Of a DNA stretch of 37,703 nt, positions 26,975 to 34,830 are shown piece by piece. This stretch comes from Deltaproteobacteria bacterium (GTDB lineage Bacteria; Desulfobacterota; Desulfomonilia; UBA1062). The stretch is taken from contig JAHDQN010000071.1 of assembly GCA_018433775.1 (NCBI GenBank), positions 1-37,703 of the forward strand, written 5' to 3'. The translations under genes were made by a program, and so were the position numbers. How positions within the stretch are numbered: the stretch's first letter is position 1; every line of letters starts with the position of its first letter. Below the pieces are notes generated by a model. That model had not been told where the DNA came from and made no database searches. It worked only from the letters and a program-made list of their open reading frames with translations.

Positions 26975-28183
26975 CTATGCACCCTGTTTCCCGATGATGG
27001 CGATGCTGCATACATTCATGAAGGGAAATCCGCCGAGATTGTGGGTGAGGCCAAACTTCGGATCCTTGAGCTGCCTCTGGCCGGCCCTGCCGTGCAGCTG
27101 CAGGTACATTTCATAGAGCATTCTCAGGCCCGAGGCGCCGATGGGGTGGCCGAAGCACTTCAGCCCGCCGTCCACCTGGCAGGGAACCCCGCCGCCGTTC
27201 AGGTCGAAGAACCCGTCCATCACGTCTTTGGGCGCTTTGCCGCGCTCGGAGATGTGCAGGTCTTCCATGGTCACCAGCTCGGTGATGGAGAAACAGTCGT
27301 GGACCTCCATCATGCTGATCTCCTCACGCGGATTTTTGATGCCCGCCTCCTTGTACGCCTCCGAGCTCGCCTTGGATGTGGTGACGAAGTGATCCCCGTC
27401 CCAGTCATAGGCGAACTCAGTGCCGTTGCTCAGAGAGAGCTGCAGGGCCTTTACCGTGACGAGATCCTTTTTTCCGAGGCTCTTTGCGATCTCCGGTGTA
27501 GTGACAATGGCGCACGCAGAGCCGTCGCTCACGCCGCAACAGTCGAAGAGGCCGAGAGGATAGGCGATTTGGGGAGAGTTGAGCACCTGCTCTTCGGTCA
27601 CCGGCTTTCTCAGATGCGCCTTGGGATTGAGCGCACCGTTCGCATGGCTCTTGACCGACACGTGGGCCATGGCCTGCTTGACCTCGCTCATGTCGATGCC
27701 GTATTTCGCCGCGTAGGAGGTCGCCAGCATGGCAAAGCCGCCCGGGGCGGTGAAGTTCGCCATCCAGAGCTGATTCAGCGTGCCCATGGCAGTGCTGAAC
27801 TCGGGCAGGCCGCCGTAGCCGATGTCCTTGAGCTTCTCAACGCCGATGGCCAGCGCGATGTCGTATGCCCCGGACGCTACGGCATAGACCGCCCCCCGGA
27901 ACGCCTCGGTGCCGCTGGCGCAGTAGTTCTCCACCCGCGTGACCGAGATATTGGGCAGGCGCAGCGCCATGGACACCGGCAGGGCGCTCTTCCCGACACC
28001 GACTTCGTCGAAGCAGGATCCGAACCATGCGGCCTGGATGTCCGTCTTTTCGATGCCGGCGTCCTGGAGGCATTCCGTGAAGGCCTCGACCATGAGCTCT
28101 TCCGGACCATCGTTCCAGCGCTCGCCGAACTGCGAGCACCCCATTCCGATAATCGCGACCTTGTCTCTGATTCCCGTAGCCAT
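26975..28183 (-). CDS. SCP2-type thiolase
   Basis: This 402-residue thiolase is of the lipid-transfer-protein/SCPx type. The nucleophile is Cys88 in VENYCASGTEAFR. The diagnostic HDCF motif is at 295-298 (MMEVHDCFSITELV), and GGLKCFGHPIGASG carries His346. These residues indicate a true thiolytic or Claisen enzyme rather than an Ltp2-type aldolase, which lacks the Cys. It would cleave a 3-ketoacyl-CoA at the end of the spiral. It is translationally coupled (TAATG, one shared base) to the upstream HMGCS-like/DUF35 gene. DUF35 proteins are known partners of thiolases of this type, so a complex is likely. The start is ATG at 28183. Confidence 0.93.
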   Translation of the reverse strand: MATGIRDKVAIIGMGCSQFGERWNDGPEELMVEAFTECLQDAGIEKTDIQAAWFGSCFDEVGVGKSALPVSMALRLPNISVTRVENYCASGTEAFRGAVYAVASGAYDIALAIGVEKLKDIGYGGLPEFSTAMGTLNQLWMANFTAPGGFAMLATSYAAKYGIDMSEVKQAMAHVSVKSHANGALNPKAHLRKPVTEEQVLNSPQIAYPLGLFDCCGVSDGSACAIVTTPEIAKSLGKKDLVTVKALQLSLSNGTEFAYDWDGDHFVTTSKASSEAYKEAGIKNPREEISMMEVHDCFSITELVTMEDLHISERGKAPKDVMDGFFDLNGGGVPCQVDGGLKCFGHPIGASGLRMLYEMYLQLHGRAGQRQLKDPKFGLTHNLGGFPFMNVCSIAIIGKQGA

Positions 28184-29649
28184 TATTTACCGCCTCCTTC
28201 CATCTGGGGGACAGCCTTCCAGAAGTACCCGGTAAACCCCCGCATGTTGTCGGCCTGCCTCCTTCTGAACGACATCCTGGTTTTCATGCCCACCTTGATC
28301 TGATTCAGATCGCAGTCCGCGAAATCGAACATGGTCCTGCCTCCGCCCTCGAATGCGATCAACCCGTATACCGCCGGAGGGTCGACTGACGGGGAGAGCA
28401 TATCGCCGGTGAACATGAGAATTTTTCCCTCCTTGTCGGAGAACTCGTAGTCTTCGAAGTCGTTCACGCTCCAGCACTTGGGATTTACGCAGGTCGGATA
28501 GACGGGGTACTGCGGTGTCCCGCACTTTTTACACTGCACTCCCACCAGGCCGAGCAGCATTTTCCGCTTCCGCCAGAGCACGGTGAGGGACGTGTTCGGG
28601 TTGGCCTCTCCACGGATGCCCAGATCTGCTGTGATGAGGTCTCTGAACTTGGTGAACTTCTGATAATTCGTCAGTTCCACCCGGTTGGCAAGAGATCCCT
28701 TGATTCCGGCGCGCGGTTTCATGTTTTTGATTTTCTCGGTCACCTCGAAAGCCAGCACATCACAGCCCTGGCCGAACCCCGCCACCAGAAGCCTGTCGCC
28801 GGGATTTGCCTCTTCGAGTGCGGCGACCAGCATCACCAGGGGATGCGCCGTTCCCGTATCACCGCAGACGGCATGAAGGTTGTTCTGCGCCTTTTCCTTT
28901 TCGATTCCGAGCCTTGCTGCGATTGCCTTGTGCGTGCCCCCGAAATAGCAGGGATAGATTACCTTGGCGAAATCCCCGATCTTCATACCGCTCTGTGCAA
29001 GGAACCCGGATATCGCTTCCGGTATGACCTTTCCGTAGCCGATATCCCGTACCCAGCGCTCTTCGTAGCCGTAATCGAACTCTTTGGCCTGCCCCCGGTA
29101 GTGGTCCACGAAGTCACAGTTGATGGAGTAGCTGCCCAGATAATCGGCGACTACGTCCTCGTTGCCGATGAGCACCGCGGCGGCGCCGTCGCCGTAGAAC
29201 ATCTCGAACATGGTGGCCATTTTCGTGCGCCGCTGGTCGGACGCCGTGACCAGCACGTTTTTCCGCGACCCGGCCTGCACCGAGTCGAGGGCGGAAATCA
29301 TTGCGGTTGTGCCTGCCTTCATGCAGGATGCGAAATCCGCGTTCGACACGCCGTTTTCACGCATGTTGAGCGCGGCGGCGACAATGCCCGCATTGAGCCT
29401 GTCGGCAAACGGCATCGTGGTCGAGGCGAAATAGAGTGCGTCGAGCCCTTTCCTGTCGTGTCCGGCCATACAGTCGTATGCGGCGGCGACAGCCATGCTC
29501 ACCGAGTCTTCGTCCCAGTTGGCCACCGCCTTTTCACCGCCTGCGACCGCCATGATCACGGGAAAGTACCAGGCCATGTTCTGGACGATAACCATCCTGC
29601 TGAGCCGGTAGCGGGGGATGTATCCCCCGAAGGAAGTGATTCCTGCCAT
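28183..29649 (-). CDS. HMG-CoA-synthase-like domain fused to a DUF35 OB-fold/Zn-ribbon domain
   Basis: This 488-residue two-domain protein is unusual. Residues 1-310 resemble archaeal-type HMG-CoA synthase and KAS III: candidate nucleophile Cys109 in DFASCMKAGTTAM, YGDGAAAVLIG, His240 in CYFGGTHKAIAARLG, and the closing GDRLLVAGFGQGCDVLAFEV. Residues 360-480 are a DUF35 domain with a four-Cys zinc site (Cys373, 376, 387, 392; CKKCG...CVNPKC) followed by an OB-fold (AVYGLIAFEGGG). In Archaea these are separate proteins in one complex with a thiolase; here two are fused and the thiolase is the next gene. The reaction could be condensation or, in a degradative setting, acyl transfer or cleavage. 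The ATG at 29649 has AGGAGG upstream. It is the first gene of the cluster. Confidence 0.88.
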   Translation of the reverse strand: MAGITSFGGYIPRYRLSRMVIVQNMAWYFPVIMAVAGGEKAVANWDEDSVSMAVAAAYDCMAGHDRKGLDALYFASTTMPFADRLNAGIVAAALNMRENGVSNADFASCMKAGTTAMISALDSVQAGSRKNVLVTASDQRRTKMATMFEMFYGDGAAAVLIGNEDVVADYLGSYSINCDFVDHYRGQAKEFDYGYEERWVRDIGYGKVIPEAISGFLAQSGMKIGDFAKVIYPCYFGGTHKAIAARLGIEKEKAQNNLHAVCGDTGTAHPLVMLVAALEEANPGDRLLVAGFGQGCDVLAFEVTEKIKNMKPRAGIKGSLANRVELTNYQKFTKFRDLITADLGIRGEANPNTSLTVLWRKRKMLLGLVGVQCKKCGTPQYPVYPTCVNPKCWSVNDFEDYEFSDKEGKILMFTGDMLSPSVDPPAVYGLIAFEGGGRTMFDFADCDLNQIKVGMKTRMSFRRRQADNMRGFTGYFWKAVPQMEGGGK

Positions 29650-29781
29650 GCCAGATCCTCCTTTTATGTGTCGTGCAACGTCTGATGCTGATCAGGTGAA
29701 GCTAAAACAACCCGACATCGCCCCGGGGAGGGAAATGTCCACCATACATCTCTCATGCTTTATTGCGCTTCCTGATTCCAT

Positions 29782-29818
29782 CAGTGTATTACACTGTTTG
29801 ATTCCATCAATTGATGGA
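29782..29818. promoter_or_regulatory. Two adjacent palindromes, candidate operators of the acyl-CoA cluster
   Basis: CAGTGTA-T-TACACTG (29782-29796) and TCCATCAATTGATGGA (29803-29818) are both perfect palindromes, six bases apart. The second covers the predicted transcription start of the minus-strand cluster. They lie in the AT-rich divergent region, so they could also affect the nitronate-monooxygenase gene. Confidence 0.6.
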
Positions 29819-29822
29819 GATG

Positions 29823-29851
29823 TATATAATCAATTATTTCCTGCCTGTCAA
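29823..29851 (-). promoter_or_regulatory. Promoter of the acyl-CoA degradation cluster
   Basis: Reading the minus strand, a perfect TTGACA (29851-29846), a 17-base spacer and TATATA (29828-29823) form a good sigma-70-type promoter. The start would fall near 29816, inside the 16-bp palindrome. The leader to the ATG at 29649 is about 165 bases. Confidence 0.65.
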
Positions 29852-30015
29852 CACAAACATTGGGTTTTTTTGTACTTTGAGGATCTTCTGCACTCAGGCC
29901 TCCAAACCCTCTTGGGAAGCGTCTTTCCCGACTTCGGAGAACCCTGGTCTACTGGTAATTTAATGACATTTCGTTTTATTTTGATATTGTATTATTATAT
30001 TACAATTTTTTTAAT

Positions 30016-30044
30016 TTGACTTGGCTGCATCAAAGGCCTAGAAA
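30016..30044 (+). promoter_or_regulatory. Probable promoter of the nitronate-monooxygenase-family gene
   Basis: TTGACT (30016-30021), a 17-base spacer and TAGAAA (30039-30044, four of six matches) lie in the AT-rich part of the divergent region, about 60 bases before the ATG. Confidence 0.45.
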
Positions 30045-30105
30045 TTATGCAGGATGTTTCCCGGGGAAGGTGGTTCCATCAAACTATTCTGTTAAGGAGA
30101 GTACT

Positions 30106-31098
30106 ATGATAAAAACTGCCATCACCGAGATGTTCGGCATCGAGTACCCCATCATCTGCGGCGCTATGATGTGGCTGTGCAAACCGGAATTTTGCGCGGC
30201 AATATCAAATGCGGGCGGCATGGGCAACGTTACTGCGGCGAATTACGACACGGAAGAGGAATTCCGGGCCGCGATTCACAAAACACGGAAGATGACGGAC
30301 AAGCCCTTTATGGTGGGTGTGACGATCCTTCCCTCGGTGCGCATCACGGCCGAACATTATAAGATGTATTTAAGGGTTTGCGCCGAAGAGCAGGTGGCCG
30401 GCGTGGAAGTCTCCGGAGCCCCGGTGGACAAGGCGTGCGGCATGGAATATATCGAGATGCTTAAAAAAGCGGGAGTGAAGCTGTTCCACAAGGTCGGCGC
30501 GGTCCGCCACGCGGTACATGCCGAAAAAGCGGGTTACGACGGCATCTATGCCGCAGGCATCGAGGAAGGCGGCCATCCCCTGGACGACGATGTCACCTCC
30601 ATGGTGCTGACCCCGAGAATCATCGAAGAAGTCAATCTGCCCGTGGTCACGGTGGGCGGTATGGTCAACGGAAAGTCACTCGCCGCGGCGCTCATGCTCG
30701 GCGCACAGGGCGTCATGATGGCAAGCCGTTTCATGGCGACAAGGGAATGCAACATCCACCAAAACATTAAAAACGAACTCGTCAAGCGGCAGGAACACGA
30801 GACAGCGCTCATCTGCAAATCGATTCATCTCCAGGCCAGGGCCTTGAGAAACAAGAACGTGGAGGCCGTGCTCCAGGTCGAGGCGGACGGGGGCGGCCTC
30901 GAAGGTATCCTCCCGCTCATCACCGGAGACCGGATCGCCAATGCCTGGGAAACGGGCGACGTGGACCTGGCTCCCATGATGGTCGGCCAGTCCGTGGGTC
31001 TGATCCACGACATCCCGGCGGTTCAGGAATTGCTGGACCGTATCGTCCAGGAGACAGTCGACCGGATCAGGGATGTCGGGTCGAGGATCCACCCGTAA
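30106..31098 (+). CDS. Nitronate monooxygenase / FabK-like flavoprotein family
   Basis: This is a 330-residue TIM-barrel FMN protein of the nitronate monooxygenase (2-nitropropane dioxygenase) family, related to the enoyl-ACP reductase FabK. The N-terminal substrate and flavin loop reads PIICGAMMWLCKPEFCAAIS, then NAGGMGNVTA. The phosphate-binding segments are AAGIEEGGHPL with the family His, VVTVGGMVNG, and ALMLGAQGVMMASRF. Such proteins are common beside fatty-acid degradation genes, where the real substrate is usually unknown, so denitration is not assured. The ATG at 30106 has AAGGAGAG upstream. It is divergent from the acyl-CoA cluster and shares its AT-rich control region. Confidence 0.88.
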   Translation: MIKTAITEMFGIEYPIICGAMMWLCKPEFCAAISNAGGMGNVTAANYDTEEEFRAAIHKTRKMTDKPFMVGVTILPSVRITAEHYKMYLRVCAEEQVAGVEVSGAPVDKACGMEYIEMLKKAGVKLFHKVGAVRHAVHAEKAGYDGIYAAGIEEGGHPLDDDVTSMVLTPRIIEEVNLPVVTVGGMVNGKSLAAALMLGAQGVMMASRFMATRECNIHQNIKNELVKRQEHETALICKSIHLQARALRNKNVEAVLQVEADGGGLEGILPLITGDRIANAWETGDVDLAPMMVGQSVGLIHDIPAVQELLDRIVQETVDRIRDVGSRIHP

Positions 31099-31475
31099 CA
31101 GAGGCCTCTTCCCTAAAAGGACCACCGCCGCTGACAGGGTCGGCCATTGCCCTGCCGGCGGCATGCGGCTGTCTCTGTTCCGTCCTTGCCGGCCGGCTTC
31201 CAGATCAGTGGCGTACCACCTTATTTATAGCAAAGATTGCAAAAGGACTTCATCGATCTTCTGAGCCTCTTCACGAGGTTTCTTCCTGTTTATCGACCGG
31301 GTCAAGAAATCCGGCCGGTTATCACCAGGCCCGCTCTGTATATTACCGCCCCTGGATATTTCATAGAAAAAGCCGGGCCGTAAAGGCCCGGCATACACTA
31401 AGAATAAAAACGGCTGCTTTTCATCGCACAAGTTGTCTCTTGCTCATTCAAACAACTCTTATAAGGAGGGTGATA
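31099..31475. other. Gap between converging genes
   Basis: No gene is visible here. After the plus-strand gene an imperfect hairpin (CCGCCG...CAGGG/CCCTG...CGGCGG, about 31124-31163) could slow transcription but has no T tract. The terminator of the minus-strand gene is listed separately at 31367-31392. Confidence 0.5.
31367..31392 (-). terminator. Rho-independent terminator of the 570-aa gene
   Basis: A perfect 8-bp stem (GCCGGGCC at 31372-31379 and GGCCCGGC at 31385-31392, loop GTAAA) is followed on the minus strand by five T residues (31371-31367). Confidence 0.85.
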
Positions 31476-33188
31476 TCACTTGAGCATCCGCCTGAACTCC
31501 CGGGTCAGGGGATGATCTTCGGGCATATGCTCGGGGATAGGCTCTTCCGCAAGCGCAATGGTGTTCCCGGGGATCGGGAGCACGTCGAGCACATGGGCAT
31601 AGGATATCCATTGAGGGACGTCCAGACGCTTGCCCTGCGGATGGTTCCAGGTCTTGTACCAGAAGATCTCGTTGACCGATTTCCGCTCGTTCATTGCCTG
31701 TATCTCGGCGATAAAGGCATCCTGCTCGCTCTTTGCCGAAACAGCGATCAGGGCGAGCATCTTGTTGGTCGGCGGCTGGTCCGGCGCGAGGATGTCCCAG
31801 AATCCCTGGCCCCACCCGCGCTTGAGCTGATCGTCCGTATCCAGGAGCTCGGCCGAGTGGATCGGGCCGGTCATACAGAAAGCGCCATAGAGCAGGTCCT
31901 GATCGTCCGGCACATTTGTGGTCCCGTCGAGATGCACGGAGTTGAGCCCGGCCTGAATGGCGCTGCCCGCGGTCTGTTCCGCGATATCGATCGGGATGCC
32001 CTTTTTCTGAAGGGCCTCCATGTCGATATAGACAAAGAGCATCTTGTGCCCGTCTTCACGGGGCTTGAGCACCTTCTGACCGAGGTCGCACGCGAGCTTT
32101 GCCATGTCGCGGTACGTACCGAGATCCAGGTCGGTGCTGCTGTCGGCCAGATTGGCCGGATATGCCGCCAGGATGTCGTCATAACACTTCTTGAGCCCGT
32201 CTCCTATGCAATCCCGCATGGATGCAAGCATGGCCTTGCCTCCGGGGGCGTTCCCTTCGACCACCATGGTCTTGACGATACCGTGCAGCCCGGCCTTTCG
32301 CAGCTCCCGGTTCACGGAGAGGAAATAGCGCGACATGACGACCACCGGGACCTGGCGCGAGAAATCCGCGTTGCGCCTTTCGCTCTTGCGCTCGATGATC
32401 TTGGCGGCAGCGAGATCCATCATTTCCTGATCGAAGCTGACGCGATCTTCGGACTGCTTGAGACCGATCTGCAGGATACAGGTGATGGATGCCTTCGGGT
32501 CCATGCCCTCCACTGAAGCCGCACCGTGCAGGGCCTCATATCCCGCTCTGTTCGTCTCTGCAACCAGGGGCTTCGCCAGAGAGCACCGGATGACGTTCAC
32601 CCCGTACTCGCCACCGAGCACCGCGCCGACCGAGCTCCTCAAGTTGTGCTCGAAGGTGCCCATGTCGAGGTTTTCGAGGCTCTCCATACTGGGCGGGAGA
32701 AGACGGCGCCGGCTTTTGAGCATGTCCATGAACACCCCGCCATAGCCGGTATTGTAGAGCACCACCGTGGCGAATGCGTTTTTCACGAACTTTTCCGAAT
32801 TCACCATGGTCCCGAATTTCGAAAAGGCCTCCTCGATGTGGTGGTTGAAGGTCCAGTCGAGGTACATGCCCTGCCAGTGCTGGGAGTAGGTCGCCACTGC
32901 GGCCTTCAGACCGCAGGCCAGCACCTGGGCGAGCTTGTACTTGCTCGGTATGGACGAGACCTCGAAGGGGCTGAAATCCTTGCCCTGGTAGTCACTCGCA
33001 TGCCAGATCGCACGGATCCTGGCGTTCATATACCCGGTAATCGCCCGGGGTGAACGCAGAAACGGCACCTGCGACCGTCCCGGGTGCGTTGCGGGATACC
33101 ACTGCGAAGCATGCACGCCGTCCGTCCCCCGGGGTCCTACCCGCCTGCCCTTGGCCTTGCTGAAAATTCCTGTTTCCTCCTTTTGCAT
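31476..33188 (-). CDS. Unrecognised 570-aa protein
   Basis: I do not recognise a family. The product appears soluble, with no signal peptide or clear membrane segment. Visible features include a basic N terminus (GIFSKAKGRRVGPRG), an aromatic segment GMYLDWTFNHHIEEAFSK, a Gly-rich stretch (SSVGAVLGGEYGVNVI), and a conserved-looking acidic/His end (PEHMPEDHPLTREFRRMLK). Cys residues are scattered without a CxxC pair. Coding status is secure from its length, even codon use and a strong terminator. I chose ATG at 33188 (MQKEETGIF) because AAAGGA lies ten bases upstream; ATG at 33206 lacks a ribosome site. It is read in the same direction as, and 190 bases downstream of, a TetR gene, which may control it. 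Confidence 0.8.
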   Translation of the reverse strand: MQKEETGIFSKAKGRRVGPRGTDGVHASQWYPATHPGRSQVPFLRSPRAITGYMNARIRAIWHASDYQGKDFSPFEVSSIPSKYKLAQVLACGLKAAVATYSQHWQGMYLDWTFNHHIEEAFSKFGTMVNSEKFVKNAFATVVLYNTGYGGVFMDMLKSRRRLLPPSMESLENLDMGTFEHNLRSSVGAVLGGEYGVNVIRCSLAKPLVAETNRAGYEALHGAASVEGMDPKASITCILQIGLKQSEDRVSFDQEMMDLAAAKIIERKSERRNADFSRQVPVVVMSRYFLSVNRELRKAGLHGIVKTMVVEGNAPGGKAMLASMRDCIGDGLKKCYDDILAAYPANLADSSTDLDLGTYRDMAKLACDLGQKVLKPREDGHKMLFVYIDMEALQKKGIPIDIAEQTAGSAIQAGLNSVHLDGTTNVPDDQDLLYGAFCMTGPIHSAELLDTDDQLKRGWGQGFWDILAPDQPPTNKMLALIAVSAKSEQDAFIAEIQAMNERKSVNEIFWYKTWNHPQGKRLDVPQWISYAHVLDVLPIPGNTIALAEEPIPEHMPEDHPLTREFRRMLK

Positions 33189-33379
33189 AATCGGGTATCC
33201 TTTCATTTCGTAGTGTATGCTGTACCGTCATCGGGTCGGCGCCGGTACAGGGACCGTCTCCATGATCGTGCCGGCATGGCAGTGCCGGCTCAGGAGCCGC
33301 CCTTTGCGGCGCCGTCCCCCTGACGGGGGCATCCTTGTAAGCATTGTAAGTGTTGCGTCCTCATCCCTGCCGTGTCCCC

Positions 33380-34396
33380 TCACCTGTCCTCGGCTTCCGT
33401 CGAGGAAAAGTAGCTGGTGTTACTGTTGCGCTCGCCTACGAACCCATTCAGAAGCACCTCCAGGATAACGGGGATCTCGTCGGTCAGGGGATAATCCATC
33501 TGGCAGCGAAACCATCTCTGGGCAACGCCGTCGATAAAGCCGAGCGCCCCGTAGAAGGTCGGGTAAAAGCTCGTGGTTTTCAACCGATGCTCGCGGTTCA
33601 AGGCGACAATGCGCTCTTTGAGCATGGGGAGGTGCGAGACGATGTAGTCGTAGAACATGGTCTTGCCCCCCGGACGCTGGAATATCGCCTCGCTCTGGAT
33701 CAGGCGATAGACCAGGGGATTGTCTTCGATGAAGTGCACCCAGAACACGATCAGCTCGCGGATCTGCTGGAGTATGTCGGTCTCCTTGCTGCAGATCGCG
33801 CTGATCCTTCCGACAATCTCTTGATAATATTCTTCCAGGAGCTGGTCCAGAAGATCTTCCTTGCTCTTGAAATAGGTGTAGACCGTGCCCTTGGCCACAC
33901 CGGAGAAGGCTGCTATCTTCTCCATGGTTGCCTGGTGGTAGCCTTCTTCGGAAAAAATCTTGAGCGCGGCGGAGTAGATCATGCGCCTCTTTTCATCCGC
34001 GGACTGGCGGTGCAGGGGCTTCTCCGGCGCAGCCGGGGCGGCGGTCCGCAGGATAACGCCCAGGAGCTGCGGCGGGAGCACGACCCTGGTCACCCCCATC
34101 TTTCCCGCTTCATCCATTGCGGCGGCGGAGAGCCGGACCGCTGCCTGGGCCATGTCCTTTTCAAGGAGATAGGTGAGAATATCCTGAAGATATGAAGAAA
34201 GCCACATCCCCTGTGCATCGAGACGAGCGTCGTCGGATTGGTTCTCGCCGCCGGCCTCGACGAGCCGATCTTTCAGGCTGGTGCGAAAGGCGGCCTCATG
34301 AAAATCTCCTTCTGCCGTAAAAAAACTCCCGACTTCGGCATAGAACGAAATCCGCCTGCCGCCTGATTTCTCGAGAATGACACGTTTCCCGGTCAT
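33380..34396 (-). CDS. TetR-family regulator with a long N-terminal extension
   Basis: At 338 residues this is much longer than typical TetR proteins (about 200). The DNA-binding domain is internal: KRRMIYSAALKIFSEEGYHQ, ATMEKIAAFSGVAKGTVYTY and FKSKEDLLDQL at about 137-187, followed by a normal all-helical ligand domain. Residues 1-135 precede it. They contain FYAEVGSFFTAEGDFHEAAF and helical stretches around LSSYLQDILTYLLEKDMAQA, which I cannot assign; a Pro/Ala linker (AAPAAPEKP) joins the parts. The extension is probably real, because promoter and operator lie just upstream of the ATG at 34396. It likely represses itself through the palindrome at 34425 and perhaps the 570-aa gene downstream. 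Confidence 0.88.
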   Translation of the reverse strand: MTGKRVILEKSGGRRISFYAEVGSFFTAEGDFHEAAFRTSLKDRLVEAGGENQSDDARLDAQGMWLSSYLQDILTYLLEKDMAQAAVRLSAAAMDEAGKMGVTRVVLPPQLLGVILRTAAPAAPEKPLHRQSADEKRRMIYSAALKIFSEEGYHQATMEKIAAFSGVAKGTVYTYFKSKEDLLDQLLEEYYQEIVGRISAICSKETDILQQIRELIVFWVHFIEDNPLVYRLIQSEAIFQRPGGKTMFYDYIVSHLPMLKERIVALNREHRLKTTSFYPTFYGALGFIDGVAQRWFRCQMDYPLTDEIPVILEVLLNGFVGERNSNTSYFSSTEAEDR

Positions 34397-34424
34397 GTGA
34401 TTGCCCTGTACTCCATTCTATGAT

Positions 34425-34440
34425 GACTGACCGGTCAGTC
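34425..34440. promoter_or_regulatory. TetR-type operator (perfect 16-bp palindrome)
   Basis: GACTGACCGGTCAGTC is perfectly palindromic and of the kind bound by many TetR repressors. It starts 29 bases before the TetR ATG and touches the last base of the predicted -10 box, so a bound repressor would block initiation. Confidence 0.8.
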
Positions 34441-34468
34441 TTATACAATACAACCCAGGGCCTGTCAA
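34440..34468 (-). promoter_or_regulatory. Promoter of the extended TetR gene
   Basis: On the minus strand TTGACA (34468-34463), a 17-base spacer and TATAAG (34445-34440) match the sigma-70 consensus almost perfectly, with the operator directly following. Confidence 0.8.
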
Positions 34469-34830
34469 GGAGGTAGTGGCTTTTTCAAAAGAAATAGCAG
34501 AACCCTGCACCGGAGATCGTTCGGGGATTCGGACAGGAAGATAAACCGGCCTTGTCGAAGAGTCTCTGATGAAATCGGCTTAGGGATAAAATATATATAT
34601 TATTAATCACTTAATTATGTCATGCTCGTATCTTTTCGTTTCTAGAGCTGTGGTCTTGGTATTAGTTTTCCCAAGTTGAGACAATTCCAATGTTGCATAT
34701 TGGGACAAAACATGCTTTACTGATAGAATTGTAATCCATTCTGCCCTGCTTGGAGCGAGAACGACACTGAATATTTCTCATTAGACTGCTCTTTACAGAC
34801 AGCTCTTCAGAGAGAAGATGGGGGACAGAC
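34469..34830. other. Upstream region of the sigma-54 activator gene
   Basis: This AT-rich gap holds no gene. Two direct 9-base repeats, TTGAGACAA (34676-34684) and TTGGGACAA (34700-34708), start 24 bases apart and could be activator sites. I found no convincing -24/-12 (GG...GC) promoter here. GGGGGA before 34831 is the ribosome site of the next gene. Confidence 0.4.

Noticed and set aside
26975..28183. Thiolase as a steroid side-chain aldolase (Ltp2-like)
   Set aside because: Ltp2 aldolases lack the thiolase Cys; this protein keeps Cys88, the HDCF motif and the GHP His, so a thiolase is the better call.
33268..33330. GC-rich hairpins (GCCGGCA/TGCCGGC and CCCCC/GGGGG) as a terminator of the extended TetR gene
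   Set aside because: Stems are clear but no T tract follows on the minus strand, so termination is not supported and read-through into the 570-aa gene is possible.
34469..34830. Sigma-54 promoter before the activator gene
   Set aside because: No TGGCAC-N5-TTGC-like sequence with the invariant GG and GC could be found on either strand.
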